Assembly: GCF_015668195.1 (NCBI RefSeq)
Contig: NZ_JADPFC010000003.1
Span: 62,001-126,000 of the forward strand
DNA length: 64,000 nt
Source: Romboutsia_C sp015668195
GTDB lineage: Bacteria; Bacillota; Clostridia; Peptostreptococcales; Peptostreptococcaceae
Direction: 5' to 3'
A program made the translations under genes and the position numbers. Position 1 is the first letter of the stretch. Every line of letters starts with the position of its first letter. Positions 53,228 to 61,918 of the stretch are shown here, in pieces. Under the pieces are notes generated by a model. That model saw only the letters and a program-made list of their open reading frames with translations. It had not been told where the DNA came from and searched no databases.

Positions 53228-54397
53228 TTACTCAGTAATAGCTTTCTTTATTCTAGCTAATCCATTTTCTACCATAGATCTAGGGCAAGCTAAATTAATT
53301 CTTTGGTATCCTTTTCCTCCAACCCCAAAAGCTACTCCATTATTTAATGCAACCTTACCTTTTTCAACTAAAGCCTTTGCAACTTCTTCGTCACTTAGTC
53401 CAGTTTCACTAAAATCTACCCATAACAAATATGTTCCTTCTGGCTTTTTCACTTTTAATGAAGGCATATTTTCTTCTATATACTTTATTGCAAAATCCAT
53501 ATTATCTTCTATGTATTCTAAGAATTCATTTAACCATTCTTCACCATGGTTATAAGCAGCTTGTGTTGCTACTAAACTAAATGCATTATTTCTTCTTATA
53601 TCTAATCTAGCAAATGCCGCATCTAATATCTTGTAATCTTCTTTATTTGGTAATATAACTTGAGACATTTGTAATCCAGCTATATTAAATGTTTTAGTTG
53701 GTGCCATGCAAGTTATACTATTTTGTGCAAATTCTTCACTTATTGATGCAAAAGGAACATGCTTATGCCCTTTGAAAATTATGTCACTATGTATCTCATC
53801 TGAAATAACTTTTACATTATTTTTTAAGCATATTTCCCCTAGTTTTTGTAGTTCTTCTTTAGTCCAAACCCTACCTACTGGATTATGTGGATTACATAAT
53901 AGGAACATCTTTACATCTTTTATTTTTGATTCTATATCTTCATAGTCCATTACATAGTTTCCATCTTCAAGTTTAATTAATGGACTTATAACTAATTCTC
54001 TTCCATTTTCTTTTACAACACTGTTGAAAGGACTATAAACTGGTTCTTGTATCATTATCTTGTCATTTTTATCAGTCATTTCTTGTATTATTAAACTTAT
54101 TGATGGTATAACACCTGGACTGAATATTAACCAGTCACTTTTTATCTCCCACCCGTATCTTCTAGCTGCCCAGTTTACAATTGACTCATTGTAAGAATCT
54201 GGTCTAGTTGTGTATCCATATATGCCTTGTTCTAATCTTTCCCTCATAGCACCAATTATACATGGAGCTGTCTTAAAATCCATATCAGCTACCCACATAG
54301 GAAGAAGGTCATTACTTCCATATTTTTTATCCATCTCTGACCATTTTGCTGAAAAATTATTACTTCTGTCTACTAAAGTTTCAAAATTATAATTCAT
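53228..54397 (-). CDS. MalY/PatB-family PLP-dependent C-S lyase (aminotransferase fold)
   Basis: 389-residue fold-type I PLP enzyme of the MalY/PatB group, which carries out beta-elimination of cystathionine or cysteine to thiol or sulfide, pyruvate and ammonia. PatB-like features are the N-terminal YGSNDLLPMWVADMDFKTAP, the NPHNPVGRVWT cofactor loop, SDEIHSDIIF, the PLP-lysine region APTKTFNIAGLQ, and the C-terminal FGVGGKGYQRINLACPR. GGAGG precedes the ATG. The gene has a near-perfect sigma-54 promoter 42 bases upstream and a candidate activator site beyond it, and the enhancer-binding protein is the next gene upstream. Aminotransferase activity is the main alternative. Confidence 0.88.
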   Translation of the reverse strand: MNYNFETLVDRSNNFSAKWSEMDKKYGSNDLLPMWVADMDFKTAPCIIGAMRERLEQGIYGYTTRPDSYNESIVNWAARRYGWEIKSDWLIFSPGVIPSISLIIQEMTDKNDKIMIQEPVYSPFNSVVKENGRELVISPLIKLEDGNYVMDYEDIESKIKDVKMFLLCNPHNPVGRVWTKEELQKLGEICLKNNVKVISDEIHSDIIFKGHKHVPFASISEEFAQNSITCMAPTKTFNIAGLQMSQVILPNKEDYKILDAAFARLDIRRNNAFSLVATQAAYNHGEEWLNEFLEYIEDNMDFAIKYIEENMPSLKVKKPEGTYLLWVDFSETGLSDEEVAKALVEKGKVALNNGVAFGVGGKGYQRINLACPRSMVENGLARIKKAITE

Positions 54398-54438
54398 AAT
54401 TACTTTACCTCCGTATTTTTAATTACATTTTTATATAA

Positions 54439-54454
54439 AGCAATAGCCGTGCCA
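54439..54454 (-). promoter_or_regulatory. Sigma-54 (-24/-12) promoter of the malY-type gene
   Basis: TGGCACGGCTATTGCT on the minus strand matches TGGCAC-N5-TTGCW exactly, with GG and GC 12 bases apart. The expected start is about 30 bases before the ATG. Confidence 0.9.
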
Positions 54455-54547
54455 ACTTTATAAATATAAAAAAATAAATAAAATTCTCTCAAACCCAATA
54501 GTTTTAATAGTTTCTCCTTTAAGTAAAGTACTTTGAATTATTAATTT

Positions 54548-54580
54548 CATTTAACATGTTCCCCCATTTAACCCTTTAAA
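54548..54580 (-). promoter_or_regulatory. Candidate enhancer site (CATTTAAC repeats) for the malY-type promoter
   Basis: CATTTAACA (54548-54556) and CATTTAACC (54565-54573), followed by CTTTAAA, on the plus strand, about 120-150 bases upstream of the predicted start. The same repeats occur upstream of the second sigma-54 promoter (57762-57787). Confidence 0.6.
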
Positions 54581-54585
54581 ACAGA

Positions 54586-54630
54586 AAATGGATTCAACGG
54601 GTTAATTTCTTACCCCATTGAACCCATTTT
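54586..54630 (-). terminator. Intrinsic terminator of the sigma-54 activator gene
   Basis: AATGGGTTCAATGGGG pairs with CCCGTTGAATCCATT (minus strand, one or two mismatches) about 30 bases after the stop codon, with a T-rich plus-strand end and modest U-tail on the minus strand. Confidence 0.65.
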
Positions 54631-54660
54631 TTTATTTGTTACAATTTATTTAAATTATAA

Positions 54661-56715
54661 TTATCTATTCTGTTCTAAAAAAAGTCTTCCCTTATCTGTA
54701 ATTATAGAACCACCACGTCCAGATAAAATTTTTATAAATTCATAATCTTGAAGTTCTAAAAGAATACTTCTAACTTGTTGCTCTGTTAAAAATATACCTT
54801 CAGCTACTGCATACTCATAAATTTTTCTTCTACCAATTCTAACTTTATTTGAGTATGCTTCATTAACTTTTCTTAATACAAATATATAGTCATTTATAGA
54901 TCTCTTAAACTTTGGAGTTTCTATATTGGTGCTCTTCATTAGTAAGTTCTCACAATAATTTTTACATTCCATTGATTCAGTAATATATTCTGGTAAGTCT
55001 GATACTTCTATTATATTTTTCCCTAGATAAGAGCAATATTCAGCTAAATTCCTTAACTCTCTTATATTACCTTCCCAATGATATGATTTAAAGATCTTAA
55101 CAACTTCCTCTGATAATTTAAAATTAATATCAAGATTCTTCTTAAAAGAATCAAATATTAAAAATATATCTTCATTACGCTCTCTAAGTGGACTAACTTT
55201 TAAAGGAAGTACATTTAATCTGTAAAATAAATCTTTTCTAAACTTATTTTCACAAACTAATTTCTTTAAATCTCTGTTAGTAGCTGCAACTATTCTTATA
55301 TCTACATCAATAACTTTATCAGAACCAACTCTTCTAATTTGCTTTTCTTGTATTACCCTAAGAAGTGTTGCCTGAGATCCTAAGTCCATCTCACCAATTT
55401 CATCTAAAAAAATAGTTCCATTATTAGCAAGTTCAAATAAACCTATTTTCCCACCCTTTTTAGCTCCTGTAAAAGCTCCTTCTTCATATCCAAATAATTC
55501 ACTTTGTAAAAGTCCATCTTGGAATGTACTACAGTTAACAGCTACAAATGGGCCTTCCCTTCTAGTTGATGAACTATGGATAGATTGTGCAAATAGCTCC
55601 TTACCAGTTCCACTTTCGCCCATTATTAAAATTGATGAGTTAGATTGCGCCATTTTATAGGCAATGTTCTTAGTGTTTTGTATATTTTCACTATCTCCAA
55701 TTATATCATCAAAGGTATACTTACTCACATTTCCCGAATTCATTAGCTGAGATCTAAGTTTAGCCTGCTTCTTTTCTATTTGATAAAACTTAGCGACTTT
55801 TATTATATATCCACTAAAAAAATTTATATTAGTATACCTAACTTCTAAATTTATATCTATATTATTTACTTTAGTAAGTTTTTGAAGATGAGTTATTTCC
55901 TTATCTACGATATTATCAAAATTACAAGTTTTTATATATTGTGAAATATGCTTCCCTATCATTTCATTTTCATTTATACCTAGTATATCTTTAGCTACAT
56001 GACTATAAAATTGAACTATACCATCATTACTTACGCAGATTATTCCCTCGTCTATTGAAGATAATAAAAAATCAAATTGATTTTCTAGCTTAGTTTGAGT
56101 TATTAAAAGTTTTTCTGTAATGTAGCTAGTTGGGATAATTTTATCCATAAACTTTTTTAATAAATCTTCTTTTATTAAATGTTCAAGGTTTAACTTTATA
56201 GCAATATCAACTATGCAACTTAAATCCATTATTCTATATCCTAAATCAATAATTTCACATCCATTAGTTTGTATAAAAATTTCTTCCCCTGGTGTTAAAA
56301 TTATAGAATTTTCAGGTATACTTTCAATTTTAGGATAACAAGGTACAAGATTTGAAATACCACTCCCTAATCTATGTATAAGAGCTACTGTTTCTAAAGC
56401 CATGCTCCTAGATAAGTTATACACGTATACAGTTTCATTCTTGTCTATTTTAGATATCTTGCTAAAGCTAGATTTTTCAAAAGTTAATTTAGGTATAATT
56501 ATTTGTGTATCAGATGAACAAAGTGATACAATCTCTTCATATTTTAAACTTACGGATAAAATAATTAATTTCTCATTGAAATAAGTAACGTTACCTTCTT
56601 CATATGAGTAAAAGTTTATTTTTATATTATTCCCTAAAAAATCTCTTATTTGTTTGGCATATATTTCACCTGCATCTTTTTTAAGCGTTATTATTCCTAA
56701 ATCTTTTCCTTCCAT
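54661..56715 (-). CDS. Sigma-54-dependent enhancer-binding activator
   Basis: 684 residues: an N-terminal sensory region of about 200 residues, a PAS domain (about 215-320, SSIDEGIICVSNDGIVQFYS), then the AAA+ sigma-54-interaction domain. Walker A is GESGTGKELFAQ, the sigma-54 contact loop is GAFTGAKKGG, Walker B is GTIFLDEIGEMD, and the helical end is HWEGNIRELRNLAEYC. The C-terminus is not the usual Fis-type HTH but a winged-helix-like segment (RRKIYEYAVAEGIFLTEQQ through ILSGRGGSIITDKGRLFL). GAGGAG precedes the ATG. It lies between the two sigma-54-promoter units (malY-type/nhaC and ridA/grx) and is their likely activator. The signal sensed is unknown; an amino acid or sulfur compound is plausible. 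Confidence 0.92.
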   Translation of the reverse strand: MEGKDLGIITLKKDAGEIYAKQIRDFLGNNIKINFYSYEEGNVTYFNEKLIILSVSLKYEEIVSLCSSDTQIIIPKLTFEKSSFSKISKIDKNETVYVYNLSRSMALETVALIHRLGSGISNLVPCYPKIESIPENSIILTPGEEIFIQTNGCEIIDLGYRIMDLSCIVDIAIKLNLEHLIKEDLLKKFMDKIIPTSYITEKLLITQTKLENQFDFLLSSIDEGIICVSNDGIVQFYSHVAKDILGINENEMIGKHISQYIKTCNFDNIVDKEITHLQKLTKVNNIDINLEVRYTNINFFSGYIIKVAKFYQIEKKQAKLRSQLMNSGNVSKYTFDDIIGDSENIQNTKNIAYKMAQSNSSILIMGESGTGKELFAQSIHSSSTRREGPFVAVNCSTFQDGLLQSELFGYEEGAFTGAKKGGKIGLFELANNGTIFLDEIGEMDLGSQATLLRVIQEKQIRRVGSDKVIDVDIRIVAATNRDLKKLVCENKFRKDLFYRLNVLPLKVSPLRERNEDIFLIFDSFKKNLDINFKLSEEVVKIFKSYHWEGNIRELRNLAEYCSYLGKNIIEVSDLPEYITESMECKNYCENLLMKSTNIETPKFKRSINDYIFVLRKVNEAYSNKVRIGRRKIYEYAVAEGIFLTEQQVRSILLELQDYEFIKILSGRGGSIITDKGRLFLEQNR

Positions 56716-56804
56716 TTTTACTCCTCATGCACTAGTGGCTTATATTTGATACGTAAAATTATATCAATATTATATATAAAAGGCAAAATTTGAAATATAT
56801 AAAT

Positions 56805-56833
56805 AATCCTCCCTTTTTAATAAAGAGAGGATT
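56805..56833 (-). terminator. Intrinsic terminator of the ridA/glutaredoxin-like unit
   Basis: AATCCTCTCTTT / AAAGGGAGGATT stem (one G-U pair) followed by ATTTATATAT on the minus strand, 18 bases after the stop codon. Confidence 0.7.
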
Positions 56834-56851
56834 CGTATTTTTTCTATTAAA

Positions 56852-57106
56852 TTATTTTCCTAATGCTTCATTTAAATCTAGTGTTTTTGTTCCATCTTCT
56901 AAAATAAAGCATGGTATTCCTATTCCACCCATATTTCTTATCTCACTATATATTTCTAATCCATCACGTAATGCTAAATATTCTTTTAAATCTGGTAGGC
57001 TTGCTGATAAATTTTTAAAATCTATCTCTATATTTTTTCCTTTTAATTCATTTAAAGCGTATAATGTGTCTGGGCATAAATGACTTCCTACTACAGTTAT
57101 TTTCAT
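56852..57106 (-). CDS. Glutaredoxin-like thioredoxin-fold protein
   Basis: 84-residue thioredoxin-fold protein. MKITVVGSHLCPDTLYAL gives the first strand and a CPDT active-site start with a single cysteine, so it is monothiol-like. GGIGIPCFILEDGTKTLDL supplies the cis-proline region (IPCF) with a second cysteine beside the proline. It probably reduces or binds mixed disulfides in the cytosol. AAAGGAG precedes the ATG. It is the second gene of the RidA unit under a sigma-54 promoter, so it is coexpressed with the C-S lyase. A thiol-handling role fits with sulfide or thiol release by that lyase. Confidence 0.8.
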   Translation of the reverse strand: MKITVVGSHLCPDTLYALNELKGKNIEIDFKNLSASLPDLKEYLALRDGLEIYSEIRNMGGIGIPCFILEDGTKTLDLNEALGK

Positions 57107-57160
57107 AATAATATTCTCCTTTATAATTTTTATTTGTAATTTTTAAGTAAAACTAAATAT

Positions 57161-57535
57161 TTATTTTTTTATAACAGCTATAGCTTCTATCTCACAAAGC
57201 ACACCCTTTGGTAATTCCTTAACTGCTACACAACTACGAGCTGGATTAGATACAAAATATTTTGCATATACTTCATTAAATGCTGCAAAATCTGCCATAT
57301 CAGCTAAAAAGCATGTAGTTTTAAATACATTTTCAATAGTAGTTCCAGCTGATTCTAGTATAGCCTTAACATTTTTACAGCTTTGCTCTGCTTGCTCTGA
57401 TATAGAAGCAGGTACAGAACCATTTTCTGGATTTACTGGTATTTGGCCTGATGTAAATACTAAATCTCCAACTTGATATCCTTGAGAGTAAGGTCCAATA
57501 GCTCCTGGTGCTTTTGTTGTTTCAAGTTTATTCAT
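57161..57535 (-). CDS. ridA: RidA family 2-iminobutanoate/2-iminopropanoate deaminase
   Basis: 124-residue RidA/YjgF protein that hydrolyses the reactive enamine/imine intermediates (2-aminoacrylate) made by PLP beta-eliminases. Family motifs are APGAIGPYSQGYQVGDLVFT near the N-terminus, QAEQSCKNVKAILESAG-like sequence mid-protein (EQAEQSCKNVKAILESAG), and the C-terminal NPARSCVAVKELPKGVLCEI with the catalytic-site arginine. I chose the ATG at 57535 (MNKLETTKAPG), which has AAAGGATGA upstream. The frame continues 31 codons further, but that part overlaps the sigma-54 promoter and lacks homology. Expression from a sigma-54 promoter links it to the MalY-type lyase. Confidence 0.92.
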   Translation of the reverse strand: MNKLETTKAPGAIGPYSQGYQVGDLVFTSGQIPVNPENGSVPASISEQAEQSCKNVKAILESAGTTIENVFKTTCFLADMADFAAFNEVYAKYFVSNPARSCVAVKELPKGVLCEIEAIAVIKK

Positions 57536-57611
57536 TATAAATTCATCCTTTCTTAAATTTATATAAAATTTTATTTTTCTGAGATTCCTCAGAATTCTTA
57601 ACTTTATATAA

Positions 57612-57627
57612 AGCAAGGATGATGCCA
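57612..57627 (-). promoter_or_regulatory. Sigma-54 (-24/-12) promoter of ridA
   Basis: TGGCATCATCCTTGCT on the minus strand: GG and GC are 12 bases apart and one base differs from TGGCAC-N5-TTGCW. It lies 77 bases before the chosen ridA start. Confidence 0.87.
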
Positions 57628-57761
57628 AAATATTTAAAAATTTTTATTTTTATTTAAAATATCTTAATACTACCTATATTCTTAATCTTTATTAACTCTA
57701 CAATGGCATTTTTTAATCTATCTATCTTTTTTTATTTTTTTATGGGGTGAATTGTACAAAT

Positions 57762-57787
57762 CATTTAACACATTTAACCATTTAAAT
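57762..57787 (-). promoter_or_regulatory. Candidate enhancer site (triple CATTTAA repeat) for ridA
   Basis: Three tandem 8-9-base units, CATTTAACA, CATTTAACC and CATTTAAAT, about 160-185 bases upstream of the predicted ridA start. They match the repeats at 54548-54580. Confidence 0.6.
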
Positions 57788-57803
57788 TTGACATAAAAAT
57801 ATC

Positions 57804-58241
57804 CTAATGAATTTTACTTTTATTTCTCATTGTATATTCAATACACATAGTTCCCTCATCAATACTTTCACTAACAATTTCAAAATTCATCTTTTTATAA
57901 AATTCTACAGATTTTGTATTATCTTTATAAACAGATAAAGTTAAGTTATCGTATAAATTAATTGTATGTTCAATTAACTTTCTACCAATTCCACAACTTT
58001 GGTAATTATTATCAACAAATAATGCACCTATAAATTCATTATTTATAATTGCTATAAATCCTTTTATGTCTTCTTCGTCTTCATAGACAAATACATCTGA
58101 TACAGGTATATACTCATGTTTTACTGTGTTATAATTATCTTCCCAATATTTTTTTTCTATAAAATCGTGAGCTTTTATAGTGCTTTCTAACCATATTTCC
58201 ATTATTCTATCTATATCTTTACTTTCTAACATTCTTATCAT
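57804..58241 (-). CDS. GNAT family N-acetyltransferase
   Basis: 145-residue Gcn5-related acetyltransferase (YjaB-like). It begins with IRMLESKDIDRIMEIWLEST and has the acetyl-CoA-binding motif A as NNYQSCGIGRKLIEHTI (Q/RxxGxG/A) after the strand GFIAIINNEFIGALFV, then NTKSVEFYKKMNFEIV (motif B). It transfers acetyl groups to a small molecule or peptide amine; substrate unknown. GAGGAG lies about 12 bases upstream of the ATG. It is monocistronic, and the sigma-54 enhancer candidate lies just after its stop codon. Confidence 0.85.
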   Translation of the reverse strand: MIRMLESKDIDRIMEIWLESTIKAHDFIEKKYWEDNYNTVKHEYIPVSDVFVYEDEEDIKGFIAIINNEFIGALFVDNNYQSCGIGRKLIEHTINLYDNLTLSVYKDNTKSVEFYKKMNFEIVSESIDEGTMCIEYTMRNKSKIH

Positions 58242-58335
58242 ATTAATTAATTTCTCCTCACTATATTATTATATTTAGATTTTATCATTTACCCTTATTA
58301 ATACTAAGCGTATAGATTTTTGTACTATAAATAAA

Positions 58336-58374
58336 AAGTGCCTTAAGTAATTTATTAATTACTTTAAAGCACTT
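58336..58374 (-). terminator. Intrinsic terminator of the 4hbD gene
   Basis: AAGTGCTTTAAAGTAATTAA pairs (minor mismatches) with TTAATTACTTAAGGCACTT, followed by TTTTATTTAT on the minus strand. Confidence 0.7.
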
Positions 58375-58509
58375 ATTTTTTTATTAATTTAATATAAGTA
58401 TTTCTATCCATATTTTCAGGTTAGAAAATACCACCTTAATTTATTGAATCTAAAAGCTTATTTATATTTATATAAAAATCAAATAGATATAAAATTCAAT
58501 CTTAAATAT

Positions 58510-59625
58510 TTATAATAATTCATTATAAATAGCCTTAATCTCTTCTTTTGATAATACAGTATAACTCTGACTAAGTAGCCTTTGTTGATTAGCTATAACA
58601 TTTTCAGTAAATAGTAATATATCAGGCTCATTCATACCATACTCTCTTAAAGATTTTTTTTCTATAATATTACTTAGCAATTTTTCCATTTCATCATATA
58701 CATTACAAACTTCACATTCTAGTAATCCACTTAAAATCATATTTAAATCCATTATCTTTCCATTTGGATTTTTTTTATTATAGACTTTAAAAACAGATGT
58801 AAAAAATTGATAGTTAGCTTCACCATGAGATACATGGTATGTTCCACTTAAAGGAGATGATAAAGCATGCACTGCTCCATTTCCTGCATTGCCGAAGGCA
58901 ATTCCAGCTAAATTACTAGCAATAAGAAAATCATCTAACATTAAAACTCTTGCATCTTGCCCTTCTTTAACTATTCTTTTAAACCCTTTTATTATTATTT
59001 CCATAGCTTGCTTACTAAACATCTCTGTGTAAATATTGGCCTTTGGTGAAAGGAATGATTCTATAGAGTGAATTAACGCATCTATTGCACTTGTTGCAAA
59101 GAATTTATATGGTAAATTTACTAGTAACTCTGGAATAAGTATCGCATAATCTGGATATAACTCATCAATTGCTAGTCCAAGTTTAGAGTTTAACTTAGTT
59201 ATTTCTGTTATGCTAACATTTGATACTTCTGAACCCGATCCACAAGTTGTTGGTATTGTTATCAATGTTCTTACTTTTTCTAACTTTATCTTTTTCTCAA
59301 ATAAATCTTCTGCACACTTTCCATTTTTTAGAACTAATATTTTAGCCATATCTATTACTGAACCGCCACCAATAGCTATAACTCTTTTGTAGTTACCTTT
59401 ATTAAAATCTTTTAATAGAGCATCCATCATTATATCTGTAGGCTCACCATTTCCATATGTATCTTTATAAGCTACAGTTGCCTTTATGCCTAACTCTTTA
59501 AAATTTCGTTCATATATACCTTTACTTGTAAAAATAAAATCATTCTCTCCTATTTTAAATTCTTCAATAAACTCTTTTACTTTTTCAAATTTATGGATAT
59601 TTGTCTTTGCCATAAATAAATTCAT
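58510..59625 (-). CDS. 4hbD: 4-hydroxybutyrate dehydrogenase (iron-containing alcohol dehydrogenase family)
   Basis: 371-residue type III (iron-dependent) alcohol dehydrogenase. Its length and sequence track the Clostridium kluyveri 4-hydroxybutyrate dehydrogenase as I recall it: GEPTDIMMDALLKDF, the NAD-binding IGGGSVIDMAKIL, PTTCGSGSEVSNVS, the metal-binding region IDALIHSIESFLSPKAN with FGNAGNGAVHALS, and HVSHGEANYQFF. It interconverts succinate semialdehyde and 4-hydroxybutyrate in succinate or aminobutyrate fermentation. GGGGG precedes the ATG. It stands alone; no partner (4-hydroxybutyryl-CoA enzymes, succinate semialdehyde dehydrogenase) is within the window. Confidence 0.88.
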   Translation of the reverse strand: MNLFMAKTNIHKFEKVKEFIEEFKIGENDFIFTSKGIYERNFKELGIKATVAYKDTYGNGEPTDIMMDALLKDFNKGNYKRVIAIGGGSVIDMAKILVLKNGKCAEDLFEKKIKLEKVRTLITIPTTCGSGSEVSNVSITEITKLNSKLGLAIDELYPDYAILIPELLVNLPYKFFATSAIDALIHSIESFLSPKANIYTEMFSKQAMEIIIKGFKRIVKEGQDARVLMLDDFLIASNLAGIAFGNAGNGAVHALSSPLSGTYHVSHGEANYQFFTSVFKVYNKKNPNGKIMDLNMILSGLLECEVCNVYDEMEKLLSNIIEKKSLREYGMNEPDILLFTENVIANQQRLLSQSYTVLSKEEIKAIYNELL

Positions 59626-59747
59626 TATATTACCCCCGATGTTTATGTTTTCTGTATTTCATTTATACTTAAAATAGTATATAAGAATACAACCTTTCCA
59701 ACTAGTCTATAATTAAATTTATTTATATGCTATAATTTATATATAGA

Positions 59748-59798
59748 AAATAACTCATCTCATAATTTAAACTTTTAATTATAGGATGAGTTATTTTC
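59748..59798 (-). terminator. Intrinsic terminator of the BceAB-type operon
   Basis: AAAATAACTCATC / GATGAGTTATTTT 13-bp stem with partly paired loop and U-rich end, about 80 bases after the permease stop codon. Confidence 0.75.
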
Positions 59799-59875
59799 AT
59801 TTAATTGTTGATACAATTATTAAGAATCATATCCAATATTGACTATCTATGTTCTTTCAATAGTACATACTTTTA

Positions 59876-61918
59876 TTACTTATTTACAATTCTCCTATAT
59901 CCTTTATATGTTCCAAAGAAGTATATAGCATAAATTACACATATACTCACTACTGCAACCACATTAGTTCCTACTGTATCATAGTCTCCAAATATTTTAA
60001 TTACGTTATTTGCTACCTTTATTCCAAAATAACTATGAGCTAGTGCTAAGGCTATTGGAAGTGAGAAATATATAAATACTTGTATAAAAATTGATTTGTT
60101 TATCATTTTTGAGCTTACTCCAAGTTTTTTAAGTATTTCATATCTTCCTAAACTTTCTGTTGCTCCTGATAATTGGTTAAGTGTAAGTACTGCTGCACTA
60201 GATATTAAGAATATTATCCCTATATATAAACCAATGTATAAAAACATAGCTGCATTAGACATATTAATTTCTAAAACCATTTGTTTACTTATAAAGATTA
60301 AGATTGAACCATTGTTTTTTTGATATTGAATTTGTTTATTTTTACTTTTTTCAAGATTTTTAGTTAGATTATTTTCTGTATCTTTTTTATCTCCTACATA
60401 ATTAAAACTTAAACACTTTTGGCTTATATCATATTTATCTGCGTATTTATCTTCAACTACAAATGTTATAAAATTATCTTTTGCTAAATCATTTTCTAAA
60501 GATTGATTTTGATAGTTTTCATTTATTTTAAATTCATCATTTTCTATTTTTATACTTTTATTATTTTTTATATAATCTTTTATTGGGTTCTCCATAGTAG
60601 ATGAATTTGTAACAAAAAGTACTTCTTTATCTTTTAAATTTATTGGTTGTTTGCCTGCCATTTTATTTAGCTTATTATAATCTGATAGTTTTATAATAGG
60701 AATATTATGATCCATCGTAACTTTTAATTGCTTAGATAAAAAATCATCTGAAGTATTTTCAAACATTTTAATAAACTTTATAGGAGATTTGTAAAAATTA
60801 TAATCTAAATATTCTTTTGAATAATCATTTACATTTAAATCTAACTTTTTAAGTATTTCACTTAATTTTTCATTGTTATAGTTTGTTTTTTCTTGAGGAT
60901 TGTACGTTTCTATAAAAGTTGCATCATATGGGGTTTGAGACTCTGCTGATTTTTCCATGGCATTTTTTAGTCCTATTGCTGAAGAATACATCCCAATTGA
61001 TATAAATAACATTAAACATATAATACTCATTGATATATAGTTTGTATTAATTTTACTGTTTAATTGTCTTAAAGTGAAAGTGTTAAGATTTTTTAGATAT
61101 AAGTTTTTATCATTTTGAACTAATTTTATTAAAAATCCTGCCAAAGATCTAAAAAATAATACTGTTCCTACAACGCCTAAAAGTATAGATAGTTTAAAAT
61201 TATTATCTGTTATGTCTACAAGAGCATTTTCTAAAATTAATTTATATGCAAATCCTAAACAAACTATAGATATTATAAATAGTGCTACAGATAATATTAA
61301 ATTTGTGCCTTTTAACTTTTCATTTTTTCTTTGACTATTTATTAAATTTATAAGTTTATATCCTGAAACTACTACAAAATTTAGAATCATAGTTATAAAA
61401 AACATTATACTAAAATATATTATTGTTTTTATACAAGCTTCCTTTGAAAATATAAATTGATATTTTTTCATATCCACTGAAAATAATTTTGCAGTAACTG
61501 AAGCTAGTCCTTGAGATAAAAATACACCTACAAATAGTCCTACTGCTAAAGACATAACCCCAACTATTATAGTTTCATAAAATAGCATAAAAGCAATTTT
61601 ACTTCTACTAATACCTAGTGTCATATATATACCAAATTCTCTATTTCTTTTTTTAATTATAAAGTTATTTGCATATATTATTAAAAAACCTAATATGAAA
61701 GACACAAAAACTGATACTATTGAAATTATCATAGTTGTAACTTCCATTAGCTTTTTTTGATTTTCTGTCATATCCATCATAGCTGTTTGAGCTTCTACTG
61801 AGTTGAATATATAAAATATACAAACTCCTAGAACAAGTGTAAAAAAGTAAATACTATAATCTTTCATACTTCTTTGAACATTTCTTTTGGAAAGCTTAAA
61901 TAACATTGTTATTGTCAC
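59876..61918 (-). CDS. BceB-type ABC transporter permease (FtsX family)
   Basis: 680-residue Peptide-7-exporter-type permease with about ten membrane helices. Four form the N-terminal half, and a large extracellular domain of some 200 residues lies between later helices (about 320-540). Three helices close the C-terminus. This is the BceB architecture, which senses and removes cell-wall-targeting peptides such as bacitracin or nisin. FGIYMTLGISRSKIAFML is the FtsX-type coupling region. AGGAGGTGA precedes the ATG at 61918, and the start overlaps the ATPase gene end by 23 bases. It forms a sensory complex with the neighbouring BceS-type kinase. Confidence 0.88.
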   Translation of the reverse strand: MTITMLFKLSKRNVQRSMKDYSIYFFTLVLGVCIFYIFNSVEAQTAMMDMTENQKKLMEVTTMIISIVSVFVSFILGFLIIYANNFIIKKRNREFGIYMTLGISRSKIAFMLFYETIIVGVMSLAVGLFVGVFLSQGLASVTAKLFSVDMKKYQFIFSKEACIKTIIYFSIMFFITMILNFVVVSGYKLINLINSQRKNEKLKGTNLILSVALFIISIVCLGFAYKLILENALVDITDNNFKLSILLGVVGTVLFFRSLAGFLIKLVQNDKNLYLKNLNTFTLRQLNSKINTNYISMSIICLMLFISIGMYSSAIGLKNAMEKSAESQTPYDATFIETYNPQEKTNYNNEKLSEILKKLDLNVNDYSKEYLDYNFYKSPIKFIKMFENTSDDFLSKQLKVTMDHNIPIIKLSDYNKLNKMAGKQPINLKDKEVLFVTNSSTMENPIKDYIKNNKSIKIENDEFKINENYQNQSLENDLAKDNFITFVVEDKYADKYDISQKCLSFNYVGDKKDTENNLTKNLEKSKNKQIQYQKNNGSILIFISKQMVLEINMSNAAMFLYIGLYIGIIFLISSAAVLTLNQLSGATESLGRYEILKKLGVSSKMINKSIFIQVFIYFSLPIALALAHSYFGIKVANNVIKIFGDYDTVGTNVVAVVSICVIYAIYFFGTYKGYRRIVNK

